From Ahaetulla prasina (taxonomy: Eukaryota; Chordata; Lepidosauria; Squamata; Colubridae), in assembly GCF_028640845.1 (NCBI RefSeq), contig NC_080548.1, positions 18,535,321-18,599,320 on the forward strand: 64,000 nucleotides of DNA. Reading direction: 5' to 3'. A program made the position numbers and the translations under genes. The notes beneath the pieces were generated by a model. The model was not told the DNA's origin, did not search any database, and was given only the letters and a program-made list of their open reading frames with translations. Shown here one piece after another: positions 44,301 to 54,819 of this stretch. Positions within the stretch are counted from its first letter, which is position 1. Each line of letters opens with the position of its first letter.

Positions 44301-47300
44301 CAAATGGAGTGAATGCAGAATGCTTTTTCAAACTTTCAAATTACCAGAAATTGTATTTCTTTAGTTGCAATCTACTCCTCCTTGTGCTAGAGACAGATTC
44401 TGATGGCATTCATCTCCTCAAATTTGGGTAGTTAGAAATCACCAGTGGTCTGAACTATCAATATCTGACAGAAGTCTAGGAGATGCTGTTAGTTTTTCAA
44501 CAGTTGGTATTTTGAATGGTAAATTAGTGCAGCAGTAAAGCAAGCATCTACCTCCCTAATATTGCTACCAACCAGAGTAACAGTTGCATTTGACATCATG
44601 CTGCCATTTCAAAGCTTCAGAATAAGATAAGGGATAAGATCCCAGCAAACAAAAATATTATCCTAAAGACATTAAGGCAAGTAAAAAAGTATAGGCTTTT
44701 CAATGTTGTGACTCCAATTTTGTTTTTCGCTTACATATCCCAAATTGTTTTACCCATATTGCCAATTTCTCACAGAATAAGCAGTTACAATCTATTGCAG
44801 TAAACCCATCTGCAGTTTGCTAACCACCACTTATTAAAATTTACAAACATTAAAAGCTAACAAACTCGTTTTCAAAAAAGGTTTTATTGTCTAGAGTTAA
44901 TATTGTTTTAACTACTAAAACTCCTGGCCAATTAATAACAAGTCAGCTGAAAAATCAAATTTGGCTAATTACTGAAAATAGAAGAGTGAGATCAAATTAC
45001 AGCAAAATAATTTAATGTAATATGCAAAATCTCTTGAATACCCCATGAACTTTTACTGTTAATAATTTGAAAAATTATACTTCTATTTTTAAGTAATCAT
45101 TTACTTTACCATGCTGTCTAAAACAGCAACTCCAACTTTTTGTGCAATAGGGACTTGTTCCATGGAGATTTTTCTGTGGACCGGAGGGGGAGAGTGGTTT
45201 TGCATGCTGCCTGCATCCTGCGGATGGGGATTCCCTTGTTTGCGCAGCCCTGTTTCTGGCATGCTGTGGCCTGATGCCTGGACTCTGGACCAGAGGTTGG
45301 GGACCCTGGTCTAGAAGTTCAATAAACTACCACATTTTTCGCTCCATAAAACATACTTTTCTCTCCCAAAAGTGGGTGGAAATGTCTGTGCGTCAGTGCC
45401 GGTCCTTCGGTGAATAGCAGCTGGGCCACGACAGCGGGGTCTTTTACAGTGCTGAATCCCACCTCTTCTGTCTTTGTCATTGCCTGCCTCTCCTGTCCCT
45501 TTTCTTCTCTAAACCTAGGTGCATCTTATGGTCAGATGCATCTTATGGAGCGAAAAATACGCTATATATATATTTTCTATCAGTTTTGAAGCTGGCTTTA
45601 TGAAAATTTGCAAGTTTACTCAATTTGTTGCAACAGACAGCACAGACCTCAGTTAATCAAAAGTAAAAGAGGAAGTTTCTTATTCTTCAAAGCATTGTGC
45701 GATATCTGAAGAATAGAAATCATCTTCAGAAATCTATGTTCAAACTAAGGTCAACTTGAACATTGCTTGAATACCAAGAACTGATCCTGTCTGGTTCTTT
45801 TTATTAGTTGATGACATTTATAAATCTAGAAGGCATCACCATTAGTTTATTATTAAGTGCAAGAACTTTTGTTTGCTTGCTAGTTGTTCATACAGTATAG
45901 TAAAACATTAGTTTAGCATACTATTACCGAATGTCTGCATCACCCTGCATTATGTCTATAATTATGTCTATAATGACAGTGTGCATGACATGAATTTGAA
46001 GGAAAATACATAATTTGTATCATTTGAAAAATTTATCACAAATGTAATGACAAGAAATAAATAATAATTCTTGCAAGCAAGGAATATTAAATAGGGGGCT
46101 TTACAATTAACATTTTATCTTATAGACTTCCGGTTTGGCACCGTAGGTGATGGCGGTGATCTTTACGATCACCAACCTCTGGATTATGTGGAATCGCTAG
46201 GACAGCTTAAATCTGCTGTCCAGCGGTTCGGAAAACCCCCTCTTCGGGAGAAGGAGAAGGTGGTGAGCTGAGGGCAGAGGTTGAATTTCCCTAAAGCCCC
46301 TGAGAAAAAAGGGGTTTGAAGGGTTAAGTTCCCTCCAGTAACCCGAAGTGCTCCAGATCCGAGGATTCTTCTGCTTTGGCGGAACCAATCACCACGACCA
46401 AACGCCGAGATTTATTTTGGACAATAAAGGATTATACCGGACAGAACGAAAGTGGGAGAACTTTAAGCAAGTAGCCAAGCCGATTCCCCGATACTTTGTA
46501 ACAAGCTTGAAAACAGTAAAAAAATGGAGGCGAATTGTTAACAAGTTAACGAGTGGAAAGCGAAAGCGATACTTTCAGCGTTCCGTCTGCAGTTGGTAAT
46601 TTGCATGTTACTTGCTGCTCTTACTCTTTAACTCTTTGCTGCCTGCTGATAGAATCTAGGGGAGATTTTTAAATACTGCTTTAAAAGACTGTGTTTTTTA
46701 GAGGTTAAGAAGATTTAAAGTGAATATTAAGTTGGAAATAAATAAATATATAATTTTATAGAAGATGGCAGCCAAACAATTAAAGTCTACTGTAACAAAG
46801 AGCTCTGGAACTTTATCAGCTGGTGCCTCTCCAGCTCATACAGCAGAGACTAGAACATTGAATTTAGAGGCGTTACAAGAGAACTTAAAAGGCTTTATAG
46901 AAGAAAAATTTAAAGTAATAACTGATGAGATGTCTGAAATGAAAGAGCAGATATCAGAAATTCAAGTGGGAAATAAAGAAGTTAAAGAAGGATTTGTAAT
47001 GGCAGTACAAAGTTTGGCAACGAATGTGATTTTATTGGAGGAGGAGGTTGAAGAAATTAAGCAACATAATTTAAAATTAGAAAATAAAATGGATGAATTT
47101 CAAAGTAAAATGGAAAAACAGAGGATGAAATAGTTTTGATACAATATAGAAATATGGAATTTGCTCTTAGAATTCGAGGTTTGAAAGAAAATAAGGAAGA
47201 GAATTTAAGGAAATTTTTCTGAAGTATTTGCTGAGATATTAGCAGCTCGTCCAGCAGATGTGGCTTATCAAATTGATAAAATATATCGTGTGAATTCTTG

Positions 47301-50300
47301 GATAGCAAGGCAAAAAGTTGCCAAGGGATGTTGTTATTTATTTTACAAACAGAACAGTGAGAAATCAGATTTTGCAAGCTTCATATAAGGGGAGAAGATT
47401 CAGATTGCTGGTCAAGATATTTTGATATTAAAGGAAATTCCACCAAAATGTTAAGGGCTAGGAAGGAATTTGCCTTCCTGGTGAATGAACTTAAAAACAT
47501 CAGATTGAATATAGATGGGATATTCCAACTGGTATAATAGTATATTATGCAGGAAAGTATATCGTTTCAATACGGTTGGAAAAGCAAGAGAATTTTATGT
47601 TGAGGTATTAAAGTTGGAAGTCTTCCCCATTGGAAGCTAGAGGAAGGAGGCTGAAGTGAAGGAAGAGAAGTGAAGCAGGTACAAGAACAGATTGTGATGG
47701 AAGAAGATTTATTACAAGTGTTGGAAATACCTACGACGGGTTTAGATTCAAAAGAACAAAGGTTGACAAGAGCTGCTGCTAAACGCAAGGAATAAGAGAT
47801 GAAGGCACAACAACAACTGGCAACTACTACAACGGAAACAGTGGGAGGAGCAAGGCCTAAAGTAAAATGTGATCTGCGGCTGGTGTTCCAAAAGTTTCCT
47901 ATCTTGGAATGTTAATGGCCTGAACTCACCGTAGAAGAGAAGGAAAGTATTTCATTATTTGAAACAATTTAAAATGACATTACCTGTTTACAAGAAACAC
48001 ATATTAGATCTTGCTAAATGTTGGAGATGCGATTGTGAAGATGCTACTTATTACTATATATGGTGGACTTGTAAAAAAGTTAAAGCATCTTGGATTAAAG
48101 TATGGTGGATCATGCAGAATATTTTGAAAAGAAGATTAAGTTTACTCCAGTTCTTTCTACTAGGAATAATTATGGACTACACAGCTATAGAGACTAAATT
48201 GATTTTGAACTTAATAACAGTTGCAAGACTTTTGATTGCTCAGTATTGGAAGAAAGAAGAATTACCTACAATCGAAGAATGGACACTCAAAGTATCAAAT
48301 CTGGCAGAGATGACAACAATCTCCGCTTACTTGAAAGACTATACACTAGAAAAATATATTCTAGAATGGAAAATGTGGATTGATTATATTTAAAATTAGT
48401 ATTAGATAAAAAAAAATATTGAATAGCATATGAGTAAATTTAGGAAATATTTTGTATTAGATATATTTTTGAAGGAGAGGGGAATTGAGAGTGTGACTAA
48501 GTGTGGTGTGACTAGAGATTATAATTTAGGAATTATTTTGGATTATGATTGTTAGTTTTGATATCCTGCATTTTGTTCTGGGAAGTCGGGATGGGGGTGG
48601 GGGTAAGGGGAGGGAATTGGGGGTTTGGTAGAGATGGAGTGATGGTTAATGTACAGGGATTATTGAAGAAATATAATTAATGTAGGATCGGGTCTGCATA
48701 GTTACCATTTTAGAACGGTGAGGAGGGAGAAAAGAGAGAGTAGGAGGTAGGAAAGAGGAGAAGAGGAAGGAAGAGGGATAGTAGAGGGAGAAGGAAGGTG
48801 TAGGGTGGAGGGAGGAGCGGATGTAGATAAGAGAAGGAGAGGAAGGTTTGGAAAGTAAAAGAAGGTAGAAGAGGGAAGAGTGTTAAAAAGAGGGGTGGTG
48901 ACTGGGCAAGCCCGACTAATTGTATACAACTGTACATTGGATGAATTATTTGATATGATTGTAAAAATAAAACTTTTTATGAAAAAAAAAAAACATTTTA
49001 TCTTATATACTATAAGGAATAACTAACATCTTTTCATTTTCTGATAGCTGTTAAAGTGTTTGTGCTAAAAAGAACTTGCTCAACTAAAGAAACCCATGCA
49101 AGATTTAGCCATGTATAATTCACATATCCAGGAACATTTATCCCAATGTGGCAATGATTTCCTGGTCAACCAGCTACTATAGTGGATTATGGACATCTGC
49201 CTACTGTTGCACCACTACTGTTGTATTAATTTCAAAGTGCTCCTTTACAGAAGAAATATTTCAACTATATAATTATTTTTGTAAACTTGTCATTTTTTTA
49301 AGAAATACTTTAAAATGTGTATGCATATTTACATGAGAATACCTAGAGTAAATTATATAGTATTTCAAATAAACACCTCCTAGCGCTGCTCTGTTACAAT
49401 TCTGTCATGAAATAATTCTTGATGAAAGGAATGAAGTCTACTCCCTTTAAACATAAGCCCTCTCATGAGACAATGTTCTGTAAACAAATCCCAAAGTGCA
49501 ATGGGATTGGGTTTAAAAACATATGTATTTCACCGTACTGTTTTACAAGTGCTAAAAATGCATTTTACATGAGATTTGTTTAAATTCAACAATAAGTAAA
49601 GACAGCATAGCATATATTTTCTAAGCAACCATTATTTTCCTGATCCAAATCCAAAATGTCAAGCACTATATATAATTATTTATTAGAATGGCCGCTTATT
49701 AGACATAGTTGATCCGTTATTAAAAAATCCCAGGTTTAACATCTAACATCTCCAGTTAAACAAAAAAAGACTTAACACTGAAATTAGATTAATGGTCCAT
49801 GCAAGATGCTGTTTACCACTGTACGAAATGCCACATCAAAATTGGTTTGCCTAGTCTTGGTTTGGCATGTTGGCTGAATTGAACCACTGTGGTTTGTAAA
49901 CCATAGTTTGTGGCTTACCATATTGTTGTGGATCTGGCTGTTAGATATTCAATAAGTCATGGTCAATCATAGCACAGCACAATGCATGAACCCAGACAGT
50001 ACACGGCAGCTTCCAGTACTGCTCGTTCATTAAGAAAAGGGCTTCATCCAGGACCCACTTCCAGCTCCAGGTCTTCCTTCAGGAAAGAAGACATTTCATT
50101 TTGTCCTATGATAAGACTTTAAACACGAGATGAAAGCAAGAGAGCCAGTTTGGTGTATTTGGTGAAGGTGCTGACCTACAGCCTGTGAGTTCTAGGCCTC
50201 CCTTTGGCATGGAAGTTGGCTGAGTGACTTTGGGCCAGTCACTCTCTTACAGCCCAACCCACCGCACAAGGCTGTTGTGGGGAAAATAGAAGGCAGAAGT

Positions 50301-51760
50301 GTTATGCTTGCCTCTGCCAGTTACACATATATCTTTTTTAAAGGTGGGATTAAAAAATATAATAGCAACATCCAAGCTTTGGGTAGACGTAACAGTTAAA
50401 GCAGAGCCAGTTTGATGCAGTGGTTAAGGCATCAGGCTAGAAACTTTGGAGATCATTTCTTTTAAGTCCAGCCTTTAGCAAGGTCTCAGCCCTAGATGGC
50501 AAACTACTTCTGAAAAACCTCGCCAGGAAAACTGACTGAACAAGTCTGGTCAGTCTCCAGGAGTCTTACTTGAAGGCACCTCCTCCCAAAAACACACAAC
50601 CCCAAATACAGGTAGTCCTCGACTTAACAGCAGTTCATTTAGTGACTGTTCGAAGTTTACAACGGCACTGAAAAAAAGTGATTTATGACCCATTTTTCAC
50701 ACTCAGAACCTCTGCAGCATCCCCACGGTGACTTGATCAAAAATTCAGAGGCTTGGCAAAGGACTCGTATTTATGACCGTTGTCGTGTCCCAGAAGCCAT
50801 AGATCCCTCCCCCTTTTGACCAGCAAAGTCAATGGGTGGGGTGGGGTGGGGTGGGTGGGTGGGAAGCCAGATTTCATTTAACAACCGTGTTTATTAACTT
50901 TTTAACCAACTGCCGCGATTCACTTCACAACCACGGCAAAGCTCACTAAACGGCACAGAAATTTCGGGCCTCCGCCGTGGTCGTAAGTCGAGGACTGCCT
51001 GTAGCGAAGATGCCCGGAGGGAAAGAAATGCAGCTTCAAATCCATCCTCAGCCACTGAAAACTATCCAGAGAGAGAGGGTGACTTTGGGCCGGTCATCCC
51101 ATTTCTCAGCCCAGAAAGTTCGGGGAGGGTGGGGTGGGGGAATGAAAGCTTTTTATGCTCCTTGCATATAAAAGGCGGGCTAGAAATCCAGGGAAACGCG
51201 ACTGGATGTGAGGTAACCCCCCCCCCCGCAGCCCCCATCTCCTCCCCCCCCACCGCCCCCGTGAAAAGGTTTCCAAGCCTGCCTTGACCCGGAGAGGAGT
51301 GCCCAAGTCTCCCTTCAACAGCACCGCACGGACCACAACACGGGTCAAACACGGAACTTGGCCCAGGAGCGACTTCAAGGCTCCCCCCCCCATTCACCCC
51401 CCACAGGAGGATCTCGGAGAAAGGCAGGAGGATCGCTTGAGGGGGGGGCGGGGGGGGGGAAGAAAGGGAGAGGGAGAGAGAGGCGCGCGCGGGAAAGGAC
51501 AGAGAAAGGGCGCGCATGCGCTTTAGGCGGGGGGGGCAGGCCGCGCTGACAGGAAGAAACGCGGGATGAAAGCCCGGGCCCGGTTTAGGCCCAAAGAGGG
51601 ACCTTCCGGCAAACGGGCAGGCGAAGTGAGAAGATTTAAAAGCCGCCCCTCACCCGTTTTTGAGATCCACTTCGAGGATTTTCCCGTAGCCTTTAAAGAA
51701 GCGCTCCACGTCCCGCTCTCGGGCCTGGTAGCTAAGGCGCCCGATATAGACCCGAGGCAT
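37518..51760 (-). CDS. SRSF4: SRSF4, serine/arginine-rich splicing factor 4 (whole split gene)
   Basis: Nuclear SR protein that binds exonic enhancers and supports spliceosome assembly; it also influences alternative splice choice. Six coding exons (51654-51760, 42790-42932, 41805-41917, 40137-40351, 38680-38769, 37518-38322) sum to 1473 nt, or 490 residues plus TAA; human SRSF4 is about 494. RRM1 (about 1-72) has RNP2 VYIGRL and RNP1 YGFVEF. A Gly-rich hinge follows, then the pseudo-RRM (about 103-177) with its invariant SWQDLKD. The rest is a long RS domain with [13 protein letters not shown] blocks and a basic RKGRKRSRE segment. SRSF6, the nearest relative, differs in exon 1 (SYNVREKD) and has a shorter RS tail. 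All introns are GT..AG and all phases fit, so the gene appears functional. It lies in tandem with the L3MBTL-type gene. Confidence 0.98.
38680..38769 (-). CDS. SRSF4: SRSF4 exon 5: RS domain
   Basis: 90 nt between acceptor CCTCCAG and donor CCAG|GTACAG. It encodes [20 protein letters not shown] and SHSKSRSRS, which matches the human exon almost residue for residue. Confidence 0.96.
38790..40125. other. SRSF4 intron 4, no repeat with clear ends
   Basis: AT-rich intron sequence; open frames here lack any family features. Confidence 0.5.
40137..40351 (-). CDS. SRSF4: SRSF4 exon 4: pseudo-RRM and start of RS domain
   Basis: 215 nt between acceptor GTTTTTAG and donor TCAAG|GTAAGT. It encodes [54 protein letters not shown] and [17 protein letters not shown]. 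The [14 protein letters not shown] segment is the RNP1-equivalent of the pseudo-RRM, and KG rather than the KERT of SRSF6 supports SRSF4. Confidence 0.98.
40921..41309. mobile_element. Tigger-like MITE in SRSF4 intron 3
   Basis: Starts CAGATAGTCCTTGACTTATA and ends GTTGTAAGTTAAGGACAACTTG. TA lies on both sides (40919-40920, 41310-41311). It carries the family interior in inverse order to the 4.4-kb copy. Confidence 0.88.
41805..41917 (-). CDS. SRSF4: SRSF4 exon 3: hinge and start of pseudo-RRM
   Basis: 113 nt between acceptor ATCTCAAG and donor GAAG|GTAAGT. After the split Ser it encodes [20 protein letters not shown] and [23 protein letters not shown], the diagnostic heptad of SR-protein pseudo-RRMs, is completed by D from exon 4. 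Confidence 0.98.
42372..42516 (-). CDS. SRSF4: Candidate SRSF4 poison cassette exon in intron 2
   Basis: GC-richer, exon-like block inside an AT-rich intron. On the minus strand a possible acceptor CAATTAAG precedes AGTCCTTTGAGGCTAAG, and a consensus donor GGGTG|GTGAGG closes it. Joined to exon 2 it reads through 13 codons to an in-frame TGA, so inclusion would send the mRNA to nonsense-mediated decay. SR genes, SRSF4 included, are known to autoregulate through such exons. The exact acceptor is uncertain (AG at 42518 or two bases further); both choices give an early stop. It is not part of the protein-coding mRNA. Confidence 0.6.
42790..42932 (-). CDS. SRSF4: SRSF4 exon 2: rest of RRM1
   Basis: 143 nt between acceptor TTCTCCAG and donor CGCA|GTAAGC. 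It encodes [40 protein letters not shown] and SSYGSGR. YGFVEF is RNP1 of RRM1. The Val in FDDVRDADD is Leu in human; otherwise it is nearly identical. Confidence 0.98.
42950..45115. other. SRSF4 intron 1, AT-rich, nothing recognised
   Basis: About 2.2 kb without a recognisable repeat or exon. It is conspicuously repeat-poor for this window and could hold conserved splicing-control sequence, but nothing specific is supported. Confidence 0.4.
45124..45308. mobile_element. hAT-type MITE remnant with 8-bp target duplication
   Basis: The ends are CAGCAACTCCAACTTTTTG and GGTTGGGGACCCTG. The flanks are GTCTAAAA (45116-45123) and GTCTAGAA (45309-45316), with one mismatch. It is different in sequence from families A and B. 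Confidence 0.75.
45336..45561. mobile_element. TIR MITE (TTTTTCGCTCCATAA ends)
   Basis: The left end is ACATTTTTCGCTCCATAAAAC and the right end is CTTATGGAGCGAAAAATACG, clear inverted copies. An extra GCATCTTATGGTCAGATGC stem sits near the right end. It is probably related to the 5.07-kb element, whose ends have TTTTTCGGACTATAAG. Confidence 0.8.
46765..47560 (+). pseudogene. L1 ORF1 protein, frameshifted
   Basis: The first frame (46765-47133) begins [20 protein letters not shown] and contains a long coiled coil (about residues 45-120) with [12 protein letters not shown] and [20 protein letters not shown] heptads. After a frame change it continues as [20 protein letters not shown], then [20 protein letters not shown] and [14 protein letters not shown], the RNA-binding core and C-terminal domain. 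ORF1p normally trimerises and coats L1 RNA. Several frame changes make this copy inactive. Confidence 0.88.
47895..48393 (+). pseudogene. L1 ORF2 remnant: endonuclease start fused to C-terminus
   Basis: Near 47905 the sequence reads [11 protein letters not shown], the start of the L1 endonuclease, with one frame slip, then KVFHYLKQF and a [12 protein letters not shown] stretch. At about 48004 it jumps to [20 protein letters not shown], which is the Cys-rich ORF2 C-terminus. It continues with [20 protein letters not shown] and ends EWKMWIDYI. The reverse transcriptase is entirely absent. Confidence 0.85.
49010..50120. other. SRSF4 intron 1, no clear repeat ends
   Basis: AT-rich; the sequence around 49830-49990 has TTGGTTTGGCATGTTGGCTGA and other old-repeat-like phrases, but no boundary can be set. 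Confidence 0.4.
50140..50355 (+). repeat. tRNA-derived squamate SINE
   Basis: Begins AGAGCCAGTTTGGTGTATTT with a degraded A box, then GGCTGAGTGACTTTGGGCC, CAGCCCAACCCACCGCACAA and a GTGGGATTAAAAAATATAA tail. It is a squamate SINE lying in SRSF4 intron 1. Confidence 0.8.
50400..50575 (+). repeat. Second tRNA-derived SINE
   Basis: Begins CAGAGCCAGTTTGATGCAGT with A-box-like TGATGCAGTGGTTAAGG, then AAACCTCGCCAGGAAAACTG. It shares its head, but not its body, with the SINE just upstream. Confidence 0.75.
50609..51001. mobile_element. Tigger-like MITE, full length
   Basis: The clearest copy: CAGGTAGTCCTCGACTTAAC at the left and GTCGTAAGTCGAGGACTGCCTG at the right, with TA on both sides (50607-50608, 51002-51003). 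It is 393 bp and non-coding. A GGGGTGGGGTGGGTGGG expansion sits inside at about 50838-50862. Confidence 0.92.
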
Positions 51761-52110
51761 TTCCCCCGCCAAAGAAGAACCAGAGCGGGGATCCCGCGCT
51801 GGGGACGACGACGACGGAGGGGCGTCTGGGCTCCACGCGGGGGCGGCCGGGTGAGGGGGGGGGCAGCGGCGGAGACGGCGGCGATTTTTTTTTTCGCCCC
51901 CCTCCCTCTCGCTGCCTCTCGCTGGCGTAGGACACGCACGCAAAGGCGTGCGCGGTGACGTAGGCACGTCACATGACGCCGCGGTAGCTTCCCAGGCAGC
52001 TTTTGCGGCGGCGCTTTCGAAGCTGGGCTGTTTCTTCCGGCACGCGGCGGCGGCTCTTAAAGGGGACGCGCTCCTTTAAAGCAGGAGAGGAGCTTTCCGA
52101 AGCACGTCCC
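51150..52110 (-). promoter_or_regulatory. SRSF4: SRSF4 CpG-island promoter
   Basis: About 1 kb of CpG-dense DNA spanning exon 1 and the start of intron 1. Upstream of the ATG are a CRE-like TGACGTAG (51956-51963), ACGTCA running into an E-box-like TCACATGAC (51966-51977), and an ETS-type TTCCGG (52035-52040). In intron 1 a perfect NRF1-type palindrome GCGCATGCGC lies at 51512-51521. There is no TATA box. This is a housekeeping-type promoter; open frames on the plus strand are compositional. Confidence 0.85.
51654..51760 (-). CDS. SRSF4: SRSF4 exon 1: start codon and first part of RRM1
   Basis: ATG at 51760-51758; 107 nt to donor AACGG|GTGAGG. It encodes [20 protein letters not shown] and [15 protein letters not shown] plus two bases of Gly. 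VYIGRL is RNP2. The [20 protein letters not shown] wording distinguishes SRSF4 from SRSF6. The ATG context (GAA ATG C) is moderate, but conservation of the N-terminus fixes the start. The 5' UTR runs up to roughly 51950; the exact start site is not determined. Confidence 0.98.
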
Positions 52111-52218
52111 AGTGTTGGATTTAATTAGACGGGGTGGAGGTGGTGGGGGGCTGTTTCGTGCCTCCCGTCATGGTACCTTGTAGGTGGGATGGACCTCAAC
52201 GGGCATGATAATTTATTC

Positions 52219-52440
52219 ATGGAATAGAATAGAATAGAATAGAATAGAATAGAATATAATTTTTTATTGGCCAAGTGTGATTGAACACACAAGGAATTTG
52301 TCTTTGGTGCATTTGCTCTCAGTGTACATAAAAAGAAAAGATACTTTCGTCAAGGTACAACATTTACAACATTTAATGATAGGCATAGGGTACAAATTTA
52401 ACACTCTTGCAATTTAATAATTCAAAACTCCCCACTCCTG
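52219..52440 (-). mobile_element. LINE 3' end with AATAG tail, antisense
   Basis: (GAATA)n at 52219-52258, then TTGGCCAAGTGTGATTGAAC, CACAAGGAATTTGTC and GTGTACATAAAAAGAAAAGA. It is an antisense copy of the 3' end seen at 52523-52968. Confidence 0.85.
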
Positions 52441-52456
52441 TATTGTCATTATACAG

Positions 52457-53262
52457 GTATTCCTCGACTTAAGACCACAATGGAGCAGATTTCTGTTGCT
52501 AAGTGAAACGTTTCACTTACAGACCCCTCACATCCTGGACATAAACTGTTTCAACTCCTATCCTCAAATTGACGCTATAGGGCATTGCACACCAGAACAA
52601 CTAGATACAAAGACAGTTTTTTCCCCCCGAACACGATCACTCTGCTAAACAAATAATTCCCTCAACAGTGTCAAACTATTCACTAAATCTGCACTCATCA
52701 TTCCCATCACCCATCTCCTCCCATTTATGACTGTAACTTTGCTGCTTGCATCCTTACGATTTTATTGATATTGATTGTTTCCTGATTGCTTATTTGTACC
52801 CTGTGACTATCATTAAGTGTTGCACTTTATGATTCTTGATAAATGTATCTTTTCTTTTATGTACACTGAAAGCATATGCACCAAAGACAAATTCCTTGTG
52901 TGTCTAATCACACTTGGCCAATAAAAAATTTATTCTATTCTATTCTATTCTATTCTATTCTATTCTATTAGCAAATGTTTCACTTAGCAAGAGTGAACTT
53001 TGCTTCATTTTACGACCTTTTGTTCCCGAGTGGTTAAGTGGATCACTGCAGTTATTAAGTTAGTAACAGGGCTGTTAAATGAATCTGGCTTCCCGACTTG
53101 ACTTTGCTTGTCCAGAAGGTCGGAAGAGAGGTTCACGTGACCCTGGGACATCATGACCATCATAAATAGGAGTCAGTGGCCCAGCGTCTGAATTTTGATC
53201 ACAAGACCATGGGGATGCTACATCGGTCGTAACTGAAAAATTGTCATAAATATGATGCCCTT
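52457..53262. mobile_element. Tigger-like MITE split by a LINE insertion
   Basis: The left piece (52457-52522) starts CAGGTATTCCTCGACTTAAG and stops in GTTTCACTTA. The right piece (52969-53262) resumes at GTTTCACTTAGCAAGAG and runs through ATCTGGCTTCCCGACTTGAC and the family end. The two pieces together match one element. Confidence 0.8.
52523..52968 (+). mobile_element. LINE 3' end with (TTCTA)n tail inserted in the MITE
   Basis: Starts CAGACCCCTCACATCCTGGA, shows broken RT C-terminal coding and the CACTTGGCCAATAAAAAATT 3' end, then TTCTA units (52931-52968). GTTTCACTTA occurs on both sides (52512-52521 and 52976-52985), consistent with a target duplication. Confidence 0.85.
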
Positions 53263-53265
53263 TGA

Positions 53266-53482
53266 CAGCAATAGCACTCAGACTTATATATTGCTTTGTA
53301 GTGCTTTTACAGTCCTCTCTAAGCGGTTTACAGAGTCAGCACAGTACCCCCAACAACCTGGATCCTCATTTTACTGACCTCAGAAGGATAAAAGACTGAG
53401 TAAACCTTGAGCTGCTGGCAGTTGGCAGTCAGCAGAATTAGCATGCAGTACTGCATTCTAACCACTGCACCACCATGGCTCT
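53266..53482 (-). repeat. tRNA-derived SINE (Sauria-type), antisense
   Basis: The right end ATTCTAACCACTGCACCACC is the complement of a tRNA-like A-box head. The left end has TATATTGCTTTGTAGTGCTT and CCTCTCTAAGCGGTTTACAG, the 3' part. Many snake sequences carry this SINE. Confidence 0.8.
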
Positions 53483-53579
53483 GATAGTGTGATTCTAATT
53501 GTTTATCTATTTCAAATATTTCAGTATACATTTAATTTATCATTTTCCCAAAAAGTGAAGAATTTACACACAAATTGGA

Positions 53580-53929
53580 ATACTTGTGATTTGTGGAAGG
53601 ACAAGCAGCGGCAAGTTACGGCGAATGCTTCATTGTATACTGCCCATATGAATGGAATGGAATTCTGATAAAGGGATATATCTACACAGAGAACCTCAAA
53701 GATGGAAAAAATTGGAGATCTGATTGCCCCAACAGGATGATGATATCTGCTTCACTGGCAGGTTCCATGGCAGTCAAATATTGCATCATTGTGAGCTTTC
53801 CTCTCACAATATATATACAATATATATCTACATATCCTGGGAGTAAACTGGAATGAATTCAAGCAGATAACTTTTGATCCTGATGTGCAAATTGATAGAT
53901 TTAACACCTCAGATCACTACCTGACTCTA
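53580..53929 (+). pseudogene. Possible LINE coding remnant
   Basis: The frame 53593-53856 reads GECFIVYCPYEWNGILIKGY and is followed by the known LINE 3' end at 53930, so it may be decayed coding sequence of that element. No RT motif is visible. Confidence 0.35.
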
Positions 53930-54165
53930 TAGTCTCTACTCAAAATCCCAAAAACTTCAACCAAAAACTGTCTACTATTGACCTCACCCCATTCCTAAGA
54001 GGACTATAAGGGACGTGCATAAGAGCACAAAAGTGCCTACCGTTCCTGTCCTATTGTTCCCTTTCATTATATCAAATTAATATAGTTGTTGCATACTTCT
54101 ACATATGTTGTTGTTTTACGTTGATGTTTATGTATACTGTTGTGACAAAATAAAAAAAAAAGATC
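53930..54165 (+). mobile_element. LINE 3' end (same family as 17.6-18.6 kb)
   Basis: CCCATTCCTAAGAGGACTAT, AAAGTGCCTACCGTTCCTGT and a final ACAAAATAAAAAAAAAA match the 3' end at 18455-18620 phrase by phrase. Confidence 0.8.
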
Positions 54166-54315
54166 TCTGCTATGGGTTAGGCTTAGGGTTAAGGTCATTA
54201 ATCCATCTTTCACTATCCCCCAAATACTTTACTATATACCAGAGCCTTCCCATAAGATATTAACACTGAAATGTTTATGCGCTGTGCCTCATGGCAGTGG
54301 CTAGGAGATTTCAGT

Positions 54316-54556
54316 AATAGCGATAGCACTTAGTCTTACATACTGCTTTACAGTGCTTTACAGCCCTCTCTAAGCAGTTTACAGAGTCAGCGTCTTGCCC
54401 CCAACAATCTAGGTCCTCATTTTACCCACCTCAAAAAGATGGAAGGCTGAGTCAACCTGGAGCCTGGTGAGATTTGAACTGCCAAATTGCAGGTAGTTCA
54501 ATCAGCGGAAGTAGCCTGCAGTACTGCATTCTAACCACTGCGCCACTGAGGCTCTG
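54316..54556 (-). repeat. tRNA-derived SINE (Sauria-type), antisense
   Basis: ATTCTAACCACTGCGCCACT at the right is the complement of the A-box head; GGTGAGATTTGAACTGCC is the complement of the B box. AATCTAGGTCCTCATTTTAC and TGGAAGGCTGAGTCAACC lie in the body. It is better preserved than the 53.3-kb copy. Confidence 0.85.
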
Positions 54557-54819
54557 TCCAGATCACACATAATATATTAAGTTCAGATATTGAAATTGTT
54601 GCATATGTACTTTTGAACCATCTCGCCGCCTCTAGAGGACTCTAATCACAAATTAGCAGGGCTGATTCCAACAGGCAATAATGTGTTTCTTATTACAAGA
54701 ACAAGACTACTCAATTGCTCAAACAACTAAAAAAAAAAAAAGTAACTGCTCAAGGTGGCTTAATTCTCTGCCATAATAATGGCAGTCAGAATCCACATTC
54801 TTCCATTCTGATGAAACGT

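Larger units (their letters stand above)
46125..48992 (+). mobile_element. L1 retrotransposon, 5' end present, ORF2 internally deleted
   Basis: Both flanks read ACATTTTATCTTATA (46110-46124 and 48993-49007), a perfect 15-bp duplication. The element starts GACTTCCGGTTTGGCACCG and ends in an A run. The order is a 5' UTR of about 640 nt, ORF1, the very start of ORF2, then a jump straight to the ORF2 C-terminus and 3' UTR. A full L1 is 6-7 kb, so about 3-4 kb is missing from ORF2. It lies in SRSF4 intron 1, antisense to that gene. Confidence 0.93.

Noticed and set aside
51062..51972. Plus- and minus-strand open frames around SRSF4 exon 1
   Set aside because: Compositional, apart from the true exon 51654-51760.
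54316..54556. tRNA-like A and B boxes
   Set aside because: They belong to a SINE; no intact cloverleaf was found here or in the other SINE copies.
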